A stretch of DNA of 64,000 nucleotides from Plotosus lineatus (taxonomy: Eukaryota; Chordata; Actinopteri; Siluriformes; Plotosidae), in the NCBI GenBank assembly GCA_024760905.1, contig CM045735.1, positions 10,699,749 to 10,763,748 on the forward strand, written 5' to 3'. The stretch's first letter is position 1, and the number at the start of each line of letters is the position of its first letter. Under the pieces are notes generated by a model that worked only from the letters and a program-made list of their open reading frames with translations, did not search any database and had not been told where the DNA came from. A program made the position numbers and the translations under genes. This document shows, one piece after another, positions 22,214 through 33,978 of the stretch.

Positions 22214-22350
22214 AAGGCTCTGGTGTAGTGATTCGAAGGCCAGGGGTTCAAACCAAGTTCCTCCGACATACCACCTTAAGGGGTCAGGCCCTTAACCCTC
22301 AATTGCCCAGTTGTATAATCATGATCTATGTAAGTCACTTAAGTAATCAT
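22214..22350 (+). mobile_element. tRNA-derived SINE fragment
   Basis: GGTGTAGTGATTCGAAGGCC, B box GGGTTCAAACC, GGCCCTTAACCCTCAATTGC and GTAAGTCACT; same family as 18930. Confidence 0.62.
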
Positions 22351-22529
22351 TACATTGGTGTGTCCATTGAGGTCAGTGTAGAGTGTAAGCGCGGTGTAGC
22401 TAATGGCATCTTTTTTCAACTCATTCAGTTATAGCATGTACTACACGAAAAACATAATCAAGTCACACTCTTTAGTGATGTATTTTTAAAATTATTTTAA
22501 GTTTTAGTGTTTATCATGCAGAAACACAG

Positions 22530-24290
22530 TAGAATAAACAAGAGTACAGGGAGACACAGCATAAGGCGAAGGTAGCGGTGTCAAAGGCCAAACAGAGAGC
22601 GTATGATGACTTGTATGATAGGTTGGACAGTAAGGAGGGAGAAAATGATTTATACAGGTTGGCACAGCAGAGAAATAGAGATGGGAAGGACGTGCAGCAC
22701 GTTCGAGTGATAAAGGACAGAGTGGGAAATGTATTGACTGATGACAGAAGTGTGCTGGGAAGATGGAAAGAGTACTTTGAAGAGTTGATGAATGAGGAAA
22801 ATGAGAGAGAGAAAAAAGAGTTGAAGAGGTGACCGTTGAGGACCAGGAAGTAGAAAAGATTAGTAATGGTGAAGTGAGGAGGGCATTGAAGAGGATGAAG
22901 AGTGGAAAGGCAGTTGGTTCTGATGACATATCTGTGGAGGTATGGAAGTGTCGAGGACAGGTAGCAGTAGATTATCTAACAAGAATATTCAACAAGGTCT
23001 AGAGAGTGAGAGGATGCCGGAGGAATGGAGGAGTAGTGTGCTGGTGCCCATTTTTAAGAACAACGGAGACGTGCAGAGTTGTGGCAACTACAGAGGGATA
23101 AAGTTGATGAGCCATACGATGAAGATATGGGCAGAGGTTGCCATTTGTCAACAACAGTTTGGTTTCATGCCAATTCATGCAAAGAAAGAGCACTACAGAT
23201 GCAGTGTTTGCATTGAGGATGTTAATAGAGAAGTACAGAGAAGGTCAGAGGGAGCTGTGTTGTGCCTTTGTGGATCTGGAGAAAGCATATGATGGGGTGC
23301 CGAGAGAGGAACTGTGGTATTGCATGAGGAAGTCTGGACTGGCAGAGAAGTATGTTAGAGTGGTACAGGACATGTATGAGAGATGTAAGAGAGTGGTGAG
23401 GTGTGCTTTCGGCATGAAAGAAGCGTTCAAGTGGAGGTGGGACTGCATCAAGGGTCAGCTCTGAGCCCCTTCTTTGTTTGCTTTGGTGATGGACAGGCTG
23501 ACAGACGAGGTTAGACAAGATTCTCCATGGATTATGATGTTTGCAGATGACATTGTGATCTGTAGTGAGAGCAGAGAAAAAGTGGAGGTAAATCTAGAGA
23601 GGTGGAAGTATGCCCTCGAAAGGAGAGGAATGAAGGTTAGCCTCAGTAAGACAGAATACGTGTGTGAAAAGAAGGAGCCAAGAGGAATGGTAAGGTTAAA
23701 GGGAGCAGAGATAAAGAAGGTGGAGGATTTTATGTACTTAGGCTCAACAGTCCAAAGCAATGGGGAGTGTGGAAAAGAGGTGAAGAAGCGTGTGCGGGCA
23801 GGTTGGAATGGCTGGAGAAAAGAGTGTGGTGTGATAGGAAGGTATCAGCAAGAATGAAAGGAAAAGTGCACAAAATGGTGTTGAAGCCAGCGATGTTGTA
23901 TGGCTTGGAAACAGTGGCGCTGAAGAAAAGACAGAAGGCAGAGCTGGAGGTAGCAGAGATGAAAATGTTAAGGTTCTCTTTGGGAATAACGAGGATGGAT
24001 AGGATCAGGAATGAGTACATCAGAGGGACAGCAGAGAGGCTAGATTGAGATGGTTTGGACATTTCCAGAGGAGGGATAGTGAGCATATTGGTAGTAGGAA
24101 GCTGAGGTTGGAACTACCAGGCAGAAGACCTAGATTAAGCCCAAAGAGGCGATTTATGGATGTGGTGAAGGAGGACATGAAGGTAGTTGGTGTAAGAGAA
24201 GAAGAGGCAGAGCTCAGGGTGAGATGGAGACTGATGATTTGCTGTGGCGGCCCCTGAAGAGAGCAACCGAAAGGAAAAGAAGAAACACAC
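22530..24290 (+). pseudogene. RTE-like non-LTR retrotransposon, reverse transcriptase remnant
   Basis: A reverse-transcriptase frame broken by several shifts and stops: WKEYFEELMNEEN near 22760, MPEEWRSSVLVPIFKN near 23015, CAFVDLEKAYDGVPREELW near 23260, MMFADDIVI near 23535 (F-A-D-D catalytic motif), YLGSTVQSNGECGKEV near 23735, IRNEYIRGTA and RWFGHFQRRDSEHIGSRKLR near 24010-24100. The endonuclease domain is absent, so it is 5'-truncated. It ends with CGAAAGGAAAAGAAGAA. The exact clade (RTE or relative) is my inference. Confidence 0.85.
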
Positions 24291-24499
24291 TGTTTATACT
24301 TTACAATATATTATATATTGTACTTTTATAGCATGACCATGAATGACAGATGAAGTGTGAATATTTCAATAATCAGAGAGTTAGCCAATCAGATGGCACT
24401 GTACTAATCACAAATAGGAAATGTTCCATAGTATTTCAATTGCCCAACATTTTATTTTATTGATTTTTAATTTGTTTTCCAAACAGCTTATTCTTGTTA

Positions 24500-24768
24500 T
24501 GGTGAACACAGCGAAGGCGGGATACACCATGAACAGTTCGTCAGACCATCGAAGGTCGGACGACACACACCCATCAAGATATCTCAGGGCAACTTGGAAC
24601 CACCAACTAGCTTAATGTGCATGTCTTTGGACTGTGTTTGTGTGTGTGTGGGGGGGGGGGGGGGCACTGTGAGAACAGGCAAACTCCACATAGAAACACC
24701 TGAGTCAAACCCGGTACAGAAACTCAGGATCTTCTTGCTGTGGGGCGGAAGCGCTCATCACTAGACCA
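24500..24768 (-). mobile_element. SINE type F
   Basis: GAACAGTTCGTCAGACCATC, GCATGTCTTTGGACTGTG, a G-run, and GGATCTTCTTGCTGTGGGGC. Confidence 0.7.
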
Positions 24769-25281
24769 CCTATATATCTACTCTTAGATCCCTTTGTTCT
24801 TTTGAGCTCTTTCTGTGGGATATTTGTGGTAAATTCTGCGAAATTTAAAAAATATTTTGGCTTCTCTTGTACTTCTGTAGGATGAGTAAATGTCGTTATT
24901 AAATTGTTTTGCAACACTTCTCCAAATACTGTTTCCTCAAACAAGAATTACCCGCTCAAGTGCAATGAAATGCATTAATACATGGAAATTGTCAAGCAGG
25001 AAGAAGGAACTCGTGGTGTATTCGAGGAAAGACATAACTCCCATGGCAAAAATAATTCTTTTCCCGTCATGGGATCAAGTCCATATGCACGCTTAGTTAA
25101 TGCAGCTCAATAAAGTGCTCTCGATGGAACACCTTTTATGTGCATAGCTTTCCTTGTTACTGAGGTGTTTTCCAGGATGAACCCGCCTCTCTTCAGAAGG
25201 CTTAAGAGCTCATTGGATAATAAATCATACATGATAGCTTGCACAGTGACCCAATCCTAAAGGCCCCTTGAAATGGAAATA

Positions 25282-25762
25282 CAGTGATCCCTCGCTACTT
25301 CATGCTTCACTTTCTGCGGCTTCAGTGCATCGCGGGCTTTTCAAAAATATTCAGCGAAAGATTAAAAAAAAGGAACTTAAGGAAAAATAGCGGAAAAGTT
25401 AAGGAAAATGCAGCAAAACAAGGCCAATTATGCAAAAAACAACCCCAAACAAACAAAAACAAAAAACAACCCAAAACCCCCCAACAAACCGACTTACATT
25501 TTTATGTGAGGTGCGCATCTGTGTGTGCGCGCGTGTCTGTATGTGCATGTGTTTATATTTTATTTACATCGTATGCATGATTTTTGAATGTTTAATTGTT
25601 ATTCTGAGCATTTATATAATTCAATATGTATTTATTGATATTATATACACATATGCATGTATGCGTACATCAGTCAAGGGGGAGTCAATCCTTCGGCGGT
25701 CGCGCGCGCGTGGGGGGGGGGTGTCTCGGTCCCCATTAACTGTGGAAAGTGAGAGATCTCTG
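25282..25762. mobile_element. Family C MITE
   Basis: CAGTGATCCCTCGCTACTTC at the left, diverged complement at the right, TA on both sides; opposite orientation to the 3690 copy. Confidence 0.8.
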
Positions 25763-25927
25763 TAGTATGTTTTTTTTCCTGTTTTTTTTTTCAGGTTTAA
25801 ATCCTGGTTTTCTATTTTATTTATTAATTAATTTTTTATTTATTTTTAATTCCTGCCTTTTTTCTTCATGTGAATTGTTTCAGTTATGTATTCTACTTCT
25901 CTCTCCCTCTGGGGCGGGCTTACTAAT

Positions 25928-26097
25928 TTTTTTGACTTGTTCAATTGACTCGTTGCTCATTTCGCTAGCACTTGTCAGTTCTATTGTGAATGCGGCTTTC
26001 TGACGAGACAGAAATGGCTGTTCGATAAAGCCACATTCAAACAGGAGCTGACGCGCACCAGCGAAATGAGCAACGAGTCAATTAAACAAGTTAAATA
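25928..26097. repeat. Imperfect palindrome, arms of about 75 bp
   Basis: GACTTGTTCAATTGACTCGT plus TGCTCATTTCGCTAG on the left is mirrored by GCGAAATGAGCAACGAGTCA and AATTAAACAAGTT on the right, with a roughly 20 bp spacer. No flanking duplication was identified. Confidence 0.8.
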
Positions 26098-27167
26098 ATG
26101 CGTTACGATTTGACGTGATAGAAGGCGGGAATCGTATTTGAGCAGACCTTGATGCACATGATAGGGATATTGATGAACTTGAAACATGATTCCTTCGCGT
26201 TTAATCATTTGGATGCCCCCTACCTCCTTTTAATTACCCAGTTGTGTTCGAAGCGTACTCATAAATTGTGGCGCTCCTCGGTTTTTTTTTTTTTTTTTGG
26301 AGAATTGTGGACACTGTACCCCAGTGTAAGCCCAGGGTTAGAGTCGTATAATTAATCTTTTAAACAAACACTATATGAGCTACACTTTTTATGTTATGGT
26401 CCTATAAATCTATTATTGGGTGGTCTCTACCCTTGGTTATCCTGATCTGCCAGAACAGAGAGGTGCTTGTCCTTTTTTAAAATAAACACATTTATTACAG
26501 GTGATGTCAGTCCTGATTTAAAAATGATTTGTACACTGTTACTATATGTGGCTTAAAACATGTAGTTTTTATGAAGGACTTGGTGCTGAAGCAGCTCCAG
26601 TTTCTACCATTTTGGCCCCTGCGACTTTCCTTTTATAAAGTAGCATAGTTAGCATGGCAGCAGTTAGCGACATGTGTAAAAAAATGCGCTTTACATGGAA
26701 AGCAGTACATGCTAATAAAAAGTTGCTTATCTTAAAGGAACTTGGGAACTCTGACTGAACTTGACATGCAGTTTTATTATTATAGTCTGTGTCAGTGTTC
26801 CCATTAGGCTAAATTGGCGTGACAGTAGAGCAAATTATTTTAGATTAGCGCAAGAAATTATTGGCACTGTGCCAGTATTTTTTTCCATCTTTGTTTTGTT
26901 TTAAGTTCCACAATCTACAAGTTGTTCGTAAATAATGTTAAACAGCTGTAAAAATGTTTGCCATCTTTTGGAAATACACCGATTCACGAATGAGACTTTT
27001 CGGGACAGACTGGTTCCCGTACCACCGAGGTCCCACCATGTTATATTTACAATGAATGCATTCTATGAATGTATACCACCATACATGAGAACATTGGTAT
27101 CAGTAACAACCTCGATCGTATCCGGGTTGCCAATGACTCACAGGCTTGCCTAGCTAGTATTTGTGTA
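26098..27167. other. pfdn1 intron 3, mostly unique
   Basis: A T-run near 26283 and a TGTTCCCATTAGGCT stretch near 26795 that may be an old hAT tip; otherwise no recognisable repeat or gene. Confidence 0.5.
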
Positions 27168-27649
27168 CAGGGATCCCTCACTTTCCACGGTTAATGGGGA
27201 CCGAGAAACCCCCCCGTGACTGCTGATTTCCGCAAAGTAGGATCGACCCCCCCCTGACTGACATGTACGTACATGTACGTGTATATAATATCAATAGATA
27301 CATATTCAATGCTATAAATGCTTATAATAACAATTAAACATTCAAAAATAATGCATAAGATGTAAATAAAATATAAATACACATACAGACGCACACACTC
27401 AGATGCGAACCTCACATAAAAATGTAAGTAGTTTTGTTGGGGGGTTTTGGGTTGTTTTTTGTTTTTGTTTGCTTGTTTTTTTTTTACTTTTTTTGCATAA
27501 TTGGCCACGTTTTGCGGCATTTTCCTTAACCTTTTCCCTATTTTTCCTTAATTTTCTTATTTTTTTTATTTTTCAGTAAATATTTTTGAAAAACCCCGCG
27601 ATGCACTGAAGCCGCAGCAACTGAAGCTCGAAGTAGCGAGGGATCACTG
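27168..27649. mobile_element. Family C MITE
   Basis: Complete copy with CAGGGATCCCTCACTTTC and AGCGAGGGATCACTG ends and TA duplications, in the same orientation as the 3690 copy. Confidence 0.82.
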
Positions 27650-29780
27650 TATTTGAATAAGTTGCTTCGCTGGACGTTTAGACTAAAATTCACCGGGTTT
27701 TTTTTTTTGGACAAAGACAAAGCGCAATGCATCAACAGCATGTAGCCAGAATGCCGAGAAGCGTTAGCAGTACTAATAGTTCCACTGAAACTGAATGTTG
27801 ACAGTGTCGGTGTCTGTGATCATGATAATGTTATAATACTTGGAGAAGCTTAAAAAAGAGAAGAAACGTTAAAGCATCACCAAGGCTGTCAGACAATGAT
27901 TCTGATTCGGAAGACGATTTTAATTCCTGATTTCAAGTTGATATAGAACTTGTTGTTTTGACTAGTTACGTAATAAATTGTAAGCTACCTATGAACTAAA
28001 AATAAAAGTTAAAACCACTAAAATTCTGTCAGTACATGCACAAATTCTTCTTGTTTTTAAGCACCTTTGTCTCCAGATGGCTCCAGATTTCGTATTTCAA
28101 TTGCAAATTTTGAAAGATTTTCTTGGGGAGGCCTCCCCAGACCCTCTCTGCTTCACAGCCAATGCCTTTGGCGTTGAGTGTTGACTCATCTCTAGCGGTG
28201 CATGTCTGGGCCTGCATGTAGATGCACGGTATTGTTGATGGTGGTTTGAGTGTAATCCTAGGCCGAGCCACTGATGATGTACAGGATGATGGGATAGGAG
28301 TGTTCTTGAAGACTTCGATCATCACATGAAGTTGAAGATGAAGGGCAACACATGGTGCTTTGTCACACTTCTAACCAAGAGGAAAACACAATGTGTTTAT
28401 TTTCTGTTGATAGTTTCCTGTTCTGTTTAGAGAAAAGACCAAAGCTACAGACTTTTCATATTTGAAAGCTTTATGATAATGCGGCAGCTTGTTTTCGGAC
28501 GTGACATGTCTCGCACACTCGTGAGCTAAAACTTGATGCAGACTGAGCAGGTTCCTTTACTCGCCTCCTAAGGGCACATCATCGTTTGAGATGCTGGTTT
28601 CTTTTTTAAAATGCTGTGTACATTGAGATGACATTGCTGCCATTTTTTTGGGTAAGACGTGACCGGACTGTATTTAGACTGAAGGGTGTGCATGAGCTCA
28701 TGGCTCTGGTGGCCACCGCAGCCCCTACCCTGGAATGAGCAGTGATTTAGGAGGTAACATGATGTCATTAGCATCCCAGCAGTGCGGCTGGCCCCCTCAG
28801 AGATCCTCGTGACCGTCGTTTATGAGTGATGACAATACGGCTGCTGCTGATTCCTTCATGAACTCATAATTGGCCCGAGATGCAGGTGGCCTCTTGGCTT
28901 GCTATATGGGAGAGACCGGGTTTGATGACAGATCAGTTTATGGACTTGTCGACTCCTCTGTCTTGTCGTGGACAGGACATTGTTTGCCGTACTGACAGGA
29001 AAAGATGGGTGATGAACGATATTTATACTCGAGGGGCCAGCGGGAGACAGTCTGCAGGATTAGTCGCAAGGCTTGGGTGTCAGCACTGGGTGTGAGCTTG
29101 AGGACAAATGTCCCTACAAGGCACTTTAATGCTCACTCCCTGTCTGACATCCGATACATGCATTTACACCAGTGATGTCGTGAAAGTTATAACCAATAAT
29201 GCTATAACAGATAGCATTAAGCTTCTCTGCAGCATACGCTCTGTCCACACCGTATAGCTTCAAATAAAGCACCATCATACATCACCATTTTGTTTTTGGA
29301 TGCAGGATTTTGATTCTTTTAACCGTTTAGATTACGATTAATTTGCTGTCTCGAGGATGACTGACTTATTTTTATCTTGTCTTGGGAAGGGTACACATGT
29401 ATTCTTGCTTACATACAATTTCAAATTCAACATTATTATTATTATTATTATTGTTTAAAAAAATGATATGCAGCAGAGAGGGATCAGGTGATCCTGGCAC
29501 ATCAGGCTTGTGAGGTTCATCATTAGCTCAGGGCCCTCACCCTCTCTACTCGCAGTCCAGACAGCGAATGGGACTTCTCTCAGGAAACACTGCCTAGTCG
29601 AACCCACCAAGAACTTTCCAGAGAATATGGAAGACTCCCCAACACTGCAGCCTTCTGCATTTCCCAGACTGTCAGAAGAGCTGTGTTCCCGGTAGTAAAC
29701 CCAGGCCCTCTCTTGATCTGTGACAGTCGTTCAGGAGGTATCAAACTAAGGGTGCCGAGAACAATGGGCAGTCGGACGAC
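27650..29780. other. pfdn1 intron 3, longest repeat-poor stretch
   Basis: About 2.1 kb without a recognised transposon, apart from ATT runs near 29430. Base composition is more balanced around 28660-29100. This is where conserved non-coding elements would be looked for; none is demonstrable from one sequence. Confidence 0.45.
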
Positions 29781-29869
29781 TGTGTCATTTTTTTATTATT
29801 ATTGTTATTATTATTATTGATAGTGGCCGGTATAGTGATTGCGCCCTATTGTGATCATGTGTCCATTCG

Positions 29870-30130
29870 TACGTATCATGTATCAGCTTTAACTCACTGT
29901 GACCTTGACCTTTAACCTCACTTGAAAGAAAGTTTATCCGGGTCATATTTCCTATATTCGTGCCCTCACATATACCAAAATAGGCATGTATGTATGTCTT
30001 CGGACGGTGAAGGACTATCGGATACCAGTATAAGGTCACTATGGACTTGACCTTGATCTTTCACCCCATTTAAAAGGATAAACTTGTCCGAGCCATATTT
30101 GCATAGGTCATGCTGGAACTGTGCAGCTTT
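29870..30130. repeat. Degenerate two-unit repeat with TGACCTTGA motifs
   Basis: CTGTGACCTTGACCTTTAAC ... AGTTTATCCGGGTCATATTT at 29900-29955 recurs as GGACTTGACCTTGATCTTTC ... AACTTGTCCGAGCCATATTT at about 30045-30100. The motif equals an ERR/SF-1 type half-site, but this may be coincidental. Confidence 0.55.
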
Positions 30131-30183
30131 TGTGTGCACACATTTTGTCTAAGACTTAAATAACATCATGGGTTTCATGGCAG

Positions 30184-30490
30184 TTGTTAACACTTCCATC
30201 TCACAGCAAGAAGGTCCCGGTTTTGAGCCCCTTTCCTGGCAGGGGTGTTTCTGTGAAGTTTACATGTTCTCCCGAGTTGATCTGGGTTTCTTCCAGGGGC
30301 TCCGTTTCCTCCTACAGTCCAAGGATGTTAGGTTAACTGGTTTTCCTGATTACTCCTAGATGAGAATGTGAGTCTGAATAGTGATATCCTTGTGATGGTC
30401 TGTCGAGCGGTTCATAGTGTACCTTGCCTTCACCTACAGTTGGCTGGGATGGGCTACAACCTGACCGTGACGCCATTAAAAAATAAATAG
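30184..30490 (+). mobile_element. SINE type F
   Basis: TCACAGCAAGAAGGTCCCGG to GATGGTCTGTCGAGCGG and the diverged 3' end; directly upstream of the chimeric copy at 30606. Confidence 0.74.
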
Positions 30491-30605
30491 ATTTGGATAA
30501 TGAAATGAAAGTAAATATATTTGTGTACTGGAGAGAGAAAAACATGTACAAATGGCCCTGTTGTGCTTGCATATACTTTTAAATTTCTAGAATTTAGCAG
30601 AACCC

Positions 30606-30960
30606 CGGGCAGTGGTGGCCTGGTGGTAAAGGTGCTGAATCGCTGATCATTTTGTGGTTGGTTGTGGGTTCAAGCCCCACTCCAATGGGTTGTCACTATC
30701 CTCTCAGTGCGGCTAACTGAGTTATCAAAGGCCAGCCATGTCTCTCACTGTCTATAGTGTGAGGTTCATGTAAAAGAACCATTGCTGACTTTCTACAAGA
30801 GTAGCTACATAGCCGTCAATGTGTTTCCACCCTGCGATGGCCTGGTGAGCTGTCCAGGGTGTACTCTGCCCTTGCCCGGAGTCGGCTGGGATGGGTGTCA
30901 GCCTCTCGTAACCCTAATTAGGATTAAGCTGTTACAGAAAATGAATGAATGAATGAATAG
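30606..30960 (+). mobile_element. Chimeric SINE D/F
   Basis: 5' half as type D (GGGCAGTGGTGGCCTGGTGG ... GTCAATGTGTTTCC), then the type-F 3' half (CCTGCGATGGCCTGGTGAGC ... GGATTAAG) and a GAATGAATGAAT tail. Confidence 0.82.
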
Positions 30961-32659
30961 CAGACCCCTGACTTAAAGAAATGCTTTGTAGTCGGTGTTG
31001 GATCATATTCTAATACTACTGCAAACAGGTCAGAGTCTAAGACTATTTTAAAGCTAAAACACTTATGGAGATTACTACAGCATGAAACACTTCCAATTTG
31101 CTGTACATCTGCCAAATAATACTGTATTAGGCTCTGTTACTGGTCTTTAGTCACTGAAATTTTGCTGGCATTCCTGGCAGGTCAGTTCCTCAGTGCCTCT
31201 GCTTGCAACAGAGGAACAACCAACAACAAACAACAAAGAGCCCTATTTAGAGAAGGATGTGTGCAGTCTGTATGACTTGTCGTGTGTGCTGACTGAAGTT
31301 GTTCTGGGCAGCGAGGGTTACTGTAAGAGGCTCATTGAGACTTCAACAATGAGCGGTTCTGCGGCTTGGCTCACTGTTCGTCAGAACCCTTCTCTTTGTG
31401 TCCTGTTCCACACTGTTTTGTAAAGATCAGACTTAAAGGTGCCATTATTTTCTGACAAGAGCATTACACGTTCAGATAAAGGGAATTAAGCATCAGGCCA
31501 AAGTTTTTGCTTCTCACGTGCCATTTGATGAAAGGAAAATATTTTCCGTGTGAGCTGTGTGTAATGTTCAGTGTGAACCTAGTGGTGGGATTAAGTTGAT
31601 CTGCAAATGAGTGAGATGCGTATTCAGTAGTGGGCATTGGTGGCTCAGTAATTTAGGTTTGCTCATCTGAAGGTCAGGAGCTGTTAGCCACTGTGTCATG
31701 GCTGACTGCATTGACCCAAACCTCCTTACACTATATTCAATGTAATATTTGACACCTAAAGGCTTTCTTTTGACATTTAATCCTCAGGGTTAAAAAAGGT
31801 TTGTTTAAGTTTCCGAAGGGTTCAAAACAATGGAAATACTTTTGGTGCAAGCTTTCATTGTCATAGCATGGCAGCATTGGTGTGACGAACGAGTGAGCAC
31901 TCAAAAAGGAAACAAACAGACACTATTCTGAATGATGGCCTGCTAAAAAAAACCCCAAGAACCATTATAAATGTTGTACTTCCTATTGTTATTTATTTAG
32001 TAACCCAACATTTTGAATCTGTTATTTATGGAACGGTACTAGAACCACTTACGTTTGTGCATGTGTGTATGTATGTATGTATGCTTTCTTTCTTTAAGAG
32101 GTATTAAGGGTTTTGCCTATGTTTTTGACCCATAAATGCTGTACGGTGTAGAGTTACCACATTAGACGTTGCTAGTGTCAGATAACGAGGTCAGCACTTG
32201 TTTAAGTTTTCCCTCCAAAGCTGTTTGAGCTGGCTGTAAACACTAGGACTTATTTTTTGTCTCTGTTTGCTTTTTTAAAAAATATTTTTGGCATATTAGT
32301 GTGTCATAGTGGGCTGAACATTTCCTTCTCTTACTCATCACACACACCAGTATCTCTGCCCATTCTTGCCTTCAGAAAGGCCACCAATCAGAGCAGAAGA
32401 GATACAGAGACAGTAAAGAGATCATAAATGAGAGGAGGAAGCCAAACAGCCTCTCCAGCATACAAATTTAATATAGATGATTTAAAGGAAGGTTGGGAAG
32501 CAGCAAAAAGAACTGTGGAGTTGTTTTGAATTGTATTTTGGGACCACCGGGGTTTAAAATGAAAATTAGAGGTCTGAAAATCGGCGTAATGTCAGACCTT
32601 GAAGTAAGAATTTCTGAGAAAGAAATTGAAGTGATGTGCCCTTACCATTGAATAAGTCT
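30961..32659. other. pfdn1 intron 3, nothing firm
   Basis: A SINE-like fragment near 31635 (GGTGGCTCAGTAATTTAGG); the rest has no supported feature. Confidence 0.5.
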
Positions 32660-33070
32660 TTATCGTTTTCCACTTAATCCGGGGTCAGGTCGCAACGGCA
32701 GCAGCCTAAACAGTGTGGTCTGGATATCCCACACCCCAACCACTTCCTCCCGATCTTCTGGAACGACACCGAGGCGTTCACAAAGCTGTCAAGAGACATA
32801 GTCCATCCGGCGTATTCTGGGTCAACCCTGGGGTCTTTTTCCAGTGGGATCTGCCCAAAACACCAAACTAGGGAGGGGTTCAGGAGGCATTCTCATCAGA
32901 TACCCGAGCCACTTCAACCTGGCTCCTCTCAATGCGGAGAAGCAGCAGTTCTACCCCAAGCACCATCTGGATGACCGAATTTCTCACCCTATCTCTAAGG
33001 GAGAGTCCCAGGACTGTGTGGAGGTGGTTTCGCTTATATTCTTGATCTTGTTCTTTCGGATGGCCACTCG
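32660..33070 (-). mobile_element. Rex1-like LINE 3' fragment
   Basis: Minus-strand match to the 3' end of the 12949 element (ACTTAATCCGGGGTCAGGTC, AGCCACTTCAACCTGGCTCC), heavily mutated. Confidence 0.75.
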
Positions 33071-33329
33071 ATAAATTTTAAATGTTTGAGAAAATCTTTC
33101 TGCAAAATTTTATATAAGCATGCAATATCTTAAAGAGTGAGTGTGATGGTGATCTAGTGTAGGTGTGGGTGATGTGTATCTGGGAAATGGCTGATCACAC
33201 AGTCCAGTTTAATCTCTGTCTGTTGAGTTATTGATATTTTGAGAGACGCTGATATCATTAGTGTATATTATAAGCTGTTTTTTTTTTTTTTTACGCACTC
33301 GCTCTCACTCATTTGCCATACTGCTTATT

Positions 33330-33540
33330 GCTACCAGAGACGCGTGGAGGCTGGCATCCATCTCAACCACTACATAGTGAAGGCAGGATACACTTATCAA
33401 TTGCTCACCAGACCATCACAGGCAACCCAACCCTTTACAGTCACACCCAGGGACAATTAGGAATGTCTTTGGACTGGGATTTTAACCCAGGACCTTCTTT
33501 TTGTGAGACAGATGTGGTAGACATGACGCCACTCCGAGTT
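33330..33540 (-). mobile_element. SINE type F fragment
   Basis: GGAGGCTGGCATCCATCTCA and TGCTCACCAGACCATCACAG, ending in GGACCTTCTTTTTGTGAGAC. Confidence 0.65.
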
Positions 33541-33658
33541 CTTTCAATTCAAACCATAGTCTAATTCAAATGGACTTGTTGTATGTCAATAATCTCAGCC
33601 CTGGGTGAAATGCATTGCGTGGGCTGCCCTTCCTACATTTCAGTCAATTCTCTATGGC

Positions 33659-33978
33659 TGCGGGCAGTGGTGGCCTGGTGGTAAAGGTGCTGAATCACTG
33701 ATCGTAAGATTGGGGGTTCGAGCCTCACTCTCTGCGGGTTGTCACTGTCTCCCCAGTGCACTTAACTGGGTTATCGAAGGCTGGCCAGGTCTTTCACTGT
33801 CTATGCTGTGAGGTTCATGTAAAAGAACCATTACTGACTTTCGATAATAGTGGCTACAAAGCCGTCAGCGTGTTTCCACCCTGCGATGGCCTGAGTGTAC
33901 CTCACCCGGAGTCGGCTGCGATGGGCGCCAGCCTCACCACGACCCTAATTTGGATTAAGCAGTTACAGAAAATGAACA
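33659..33978 (+). mobile_element. Chimeric SINE D/F
   Basis: Same head and junction as the 30606 copy; the part around CGATGGCCTGAGTGTACCTC is shortened. Confidence 0.8.

Noticed and set aside
22504..22929. Open minus-strand frame of 141 residues
   Set aside because: It is the antisense of the LINE reverse transcriptase and has no family resemblance.
26935..27153. 72-residue frame in pfdn1 intron 3
   Set aside because: No recognisable family, no splice or promoter context; likely chance.
27880..27930. Short acidic Asp/Ser/Glu-rich reading (SDSEDDFN) near 27900
   Set aside because: It might be another decayed transposase tail, but no terminal repeats or upstream frame support it.
28660..29100. 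Candidate conserved non-coding element from its balanced composition
   Set aside because: Composition alone is not evidence; cross-species alignment would be needed, so it is listed only as repeat-poor intron.
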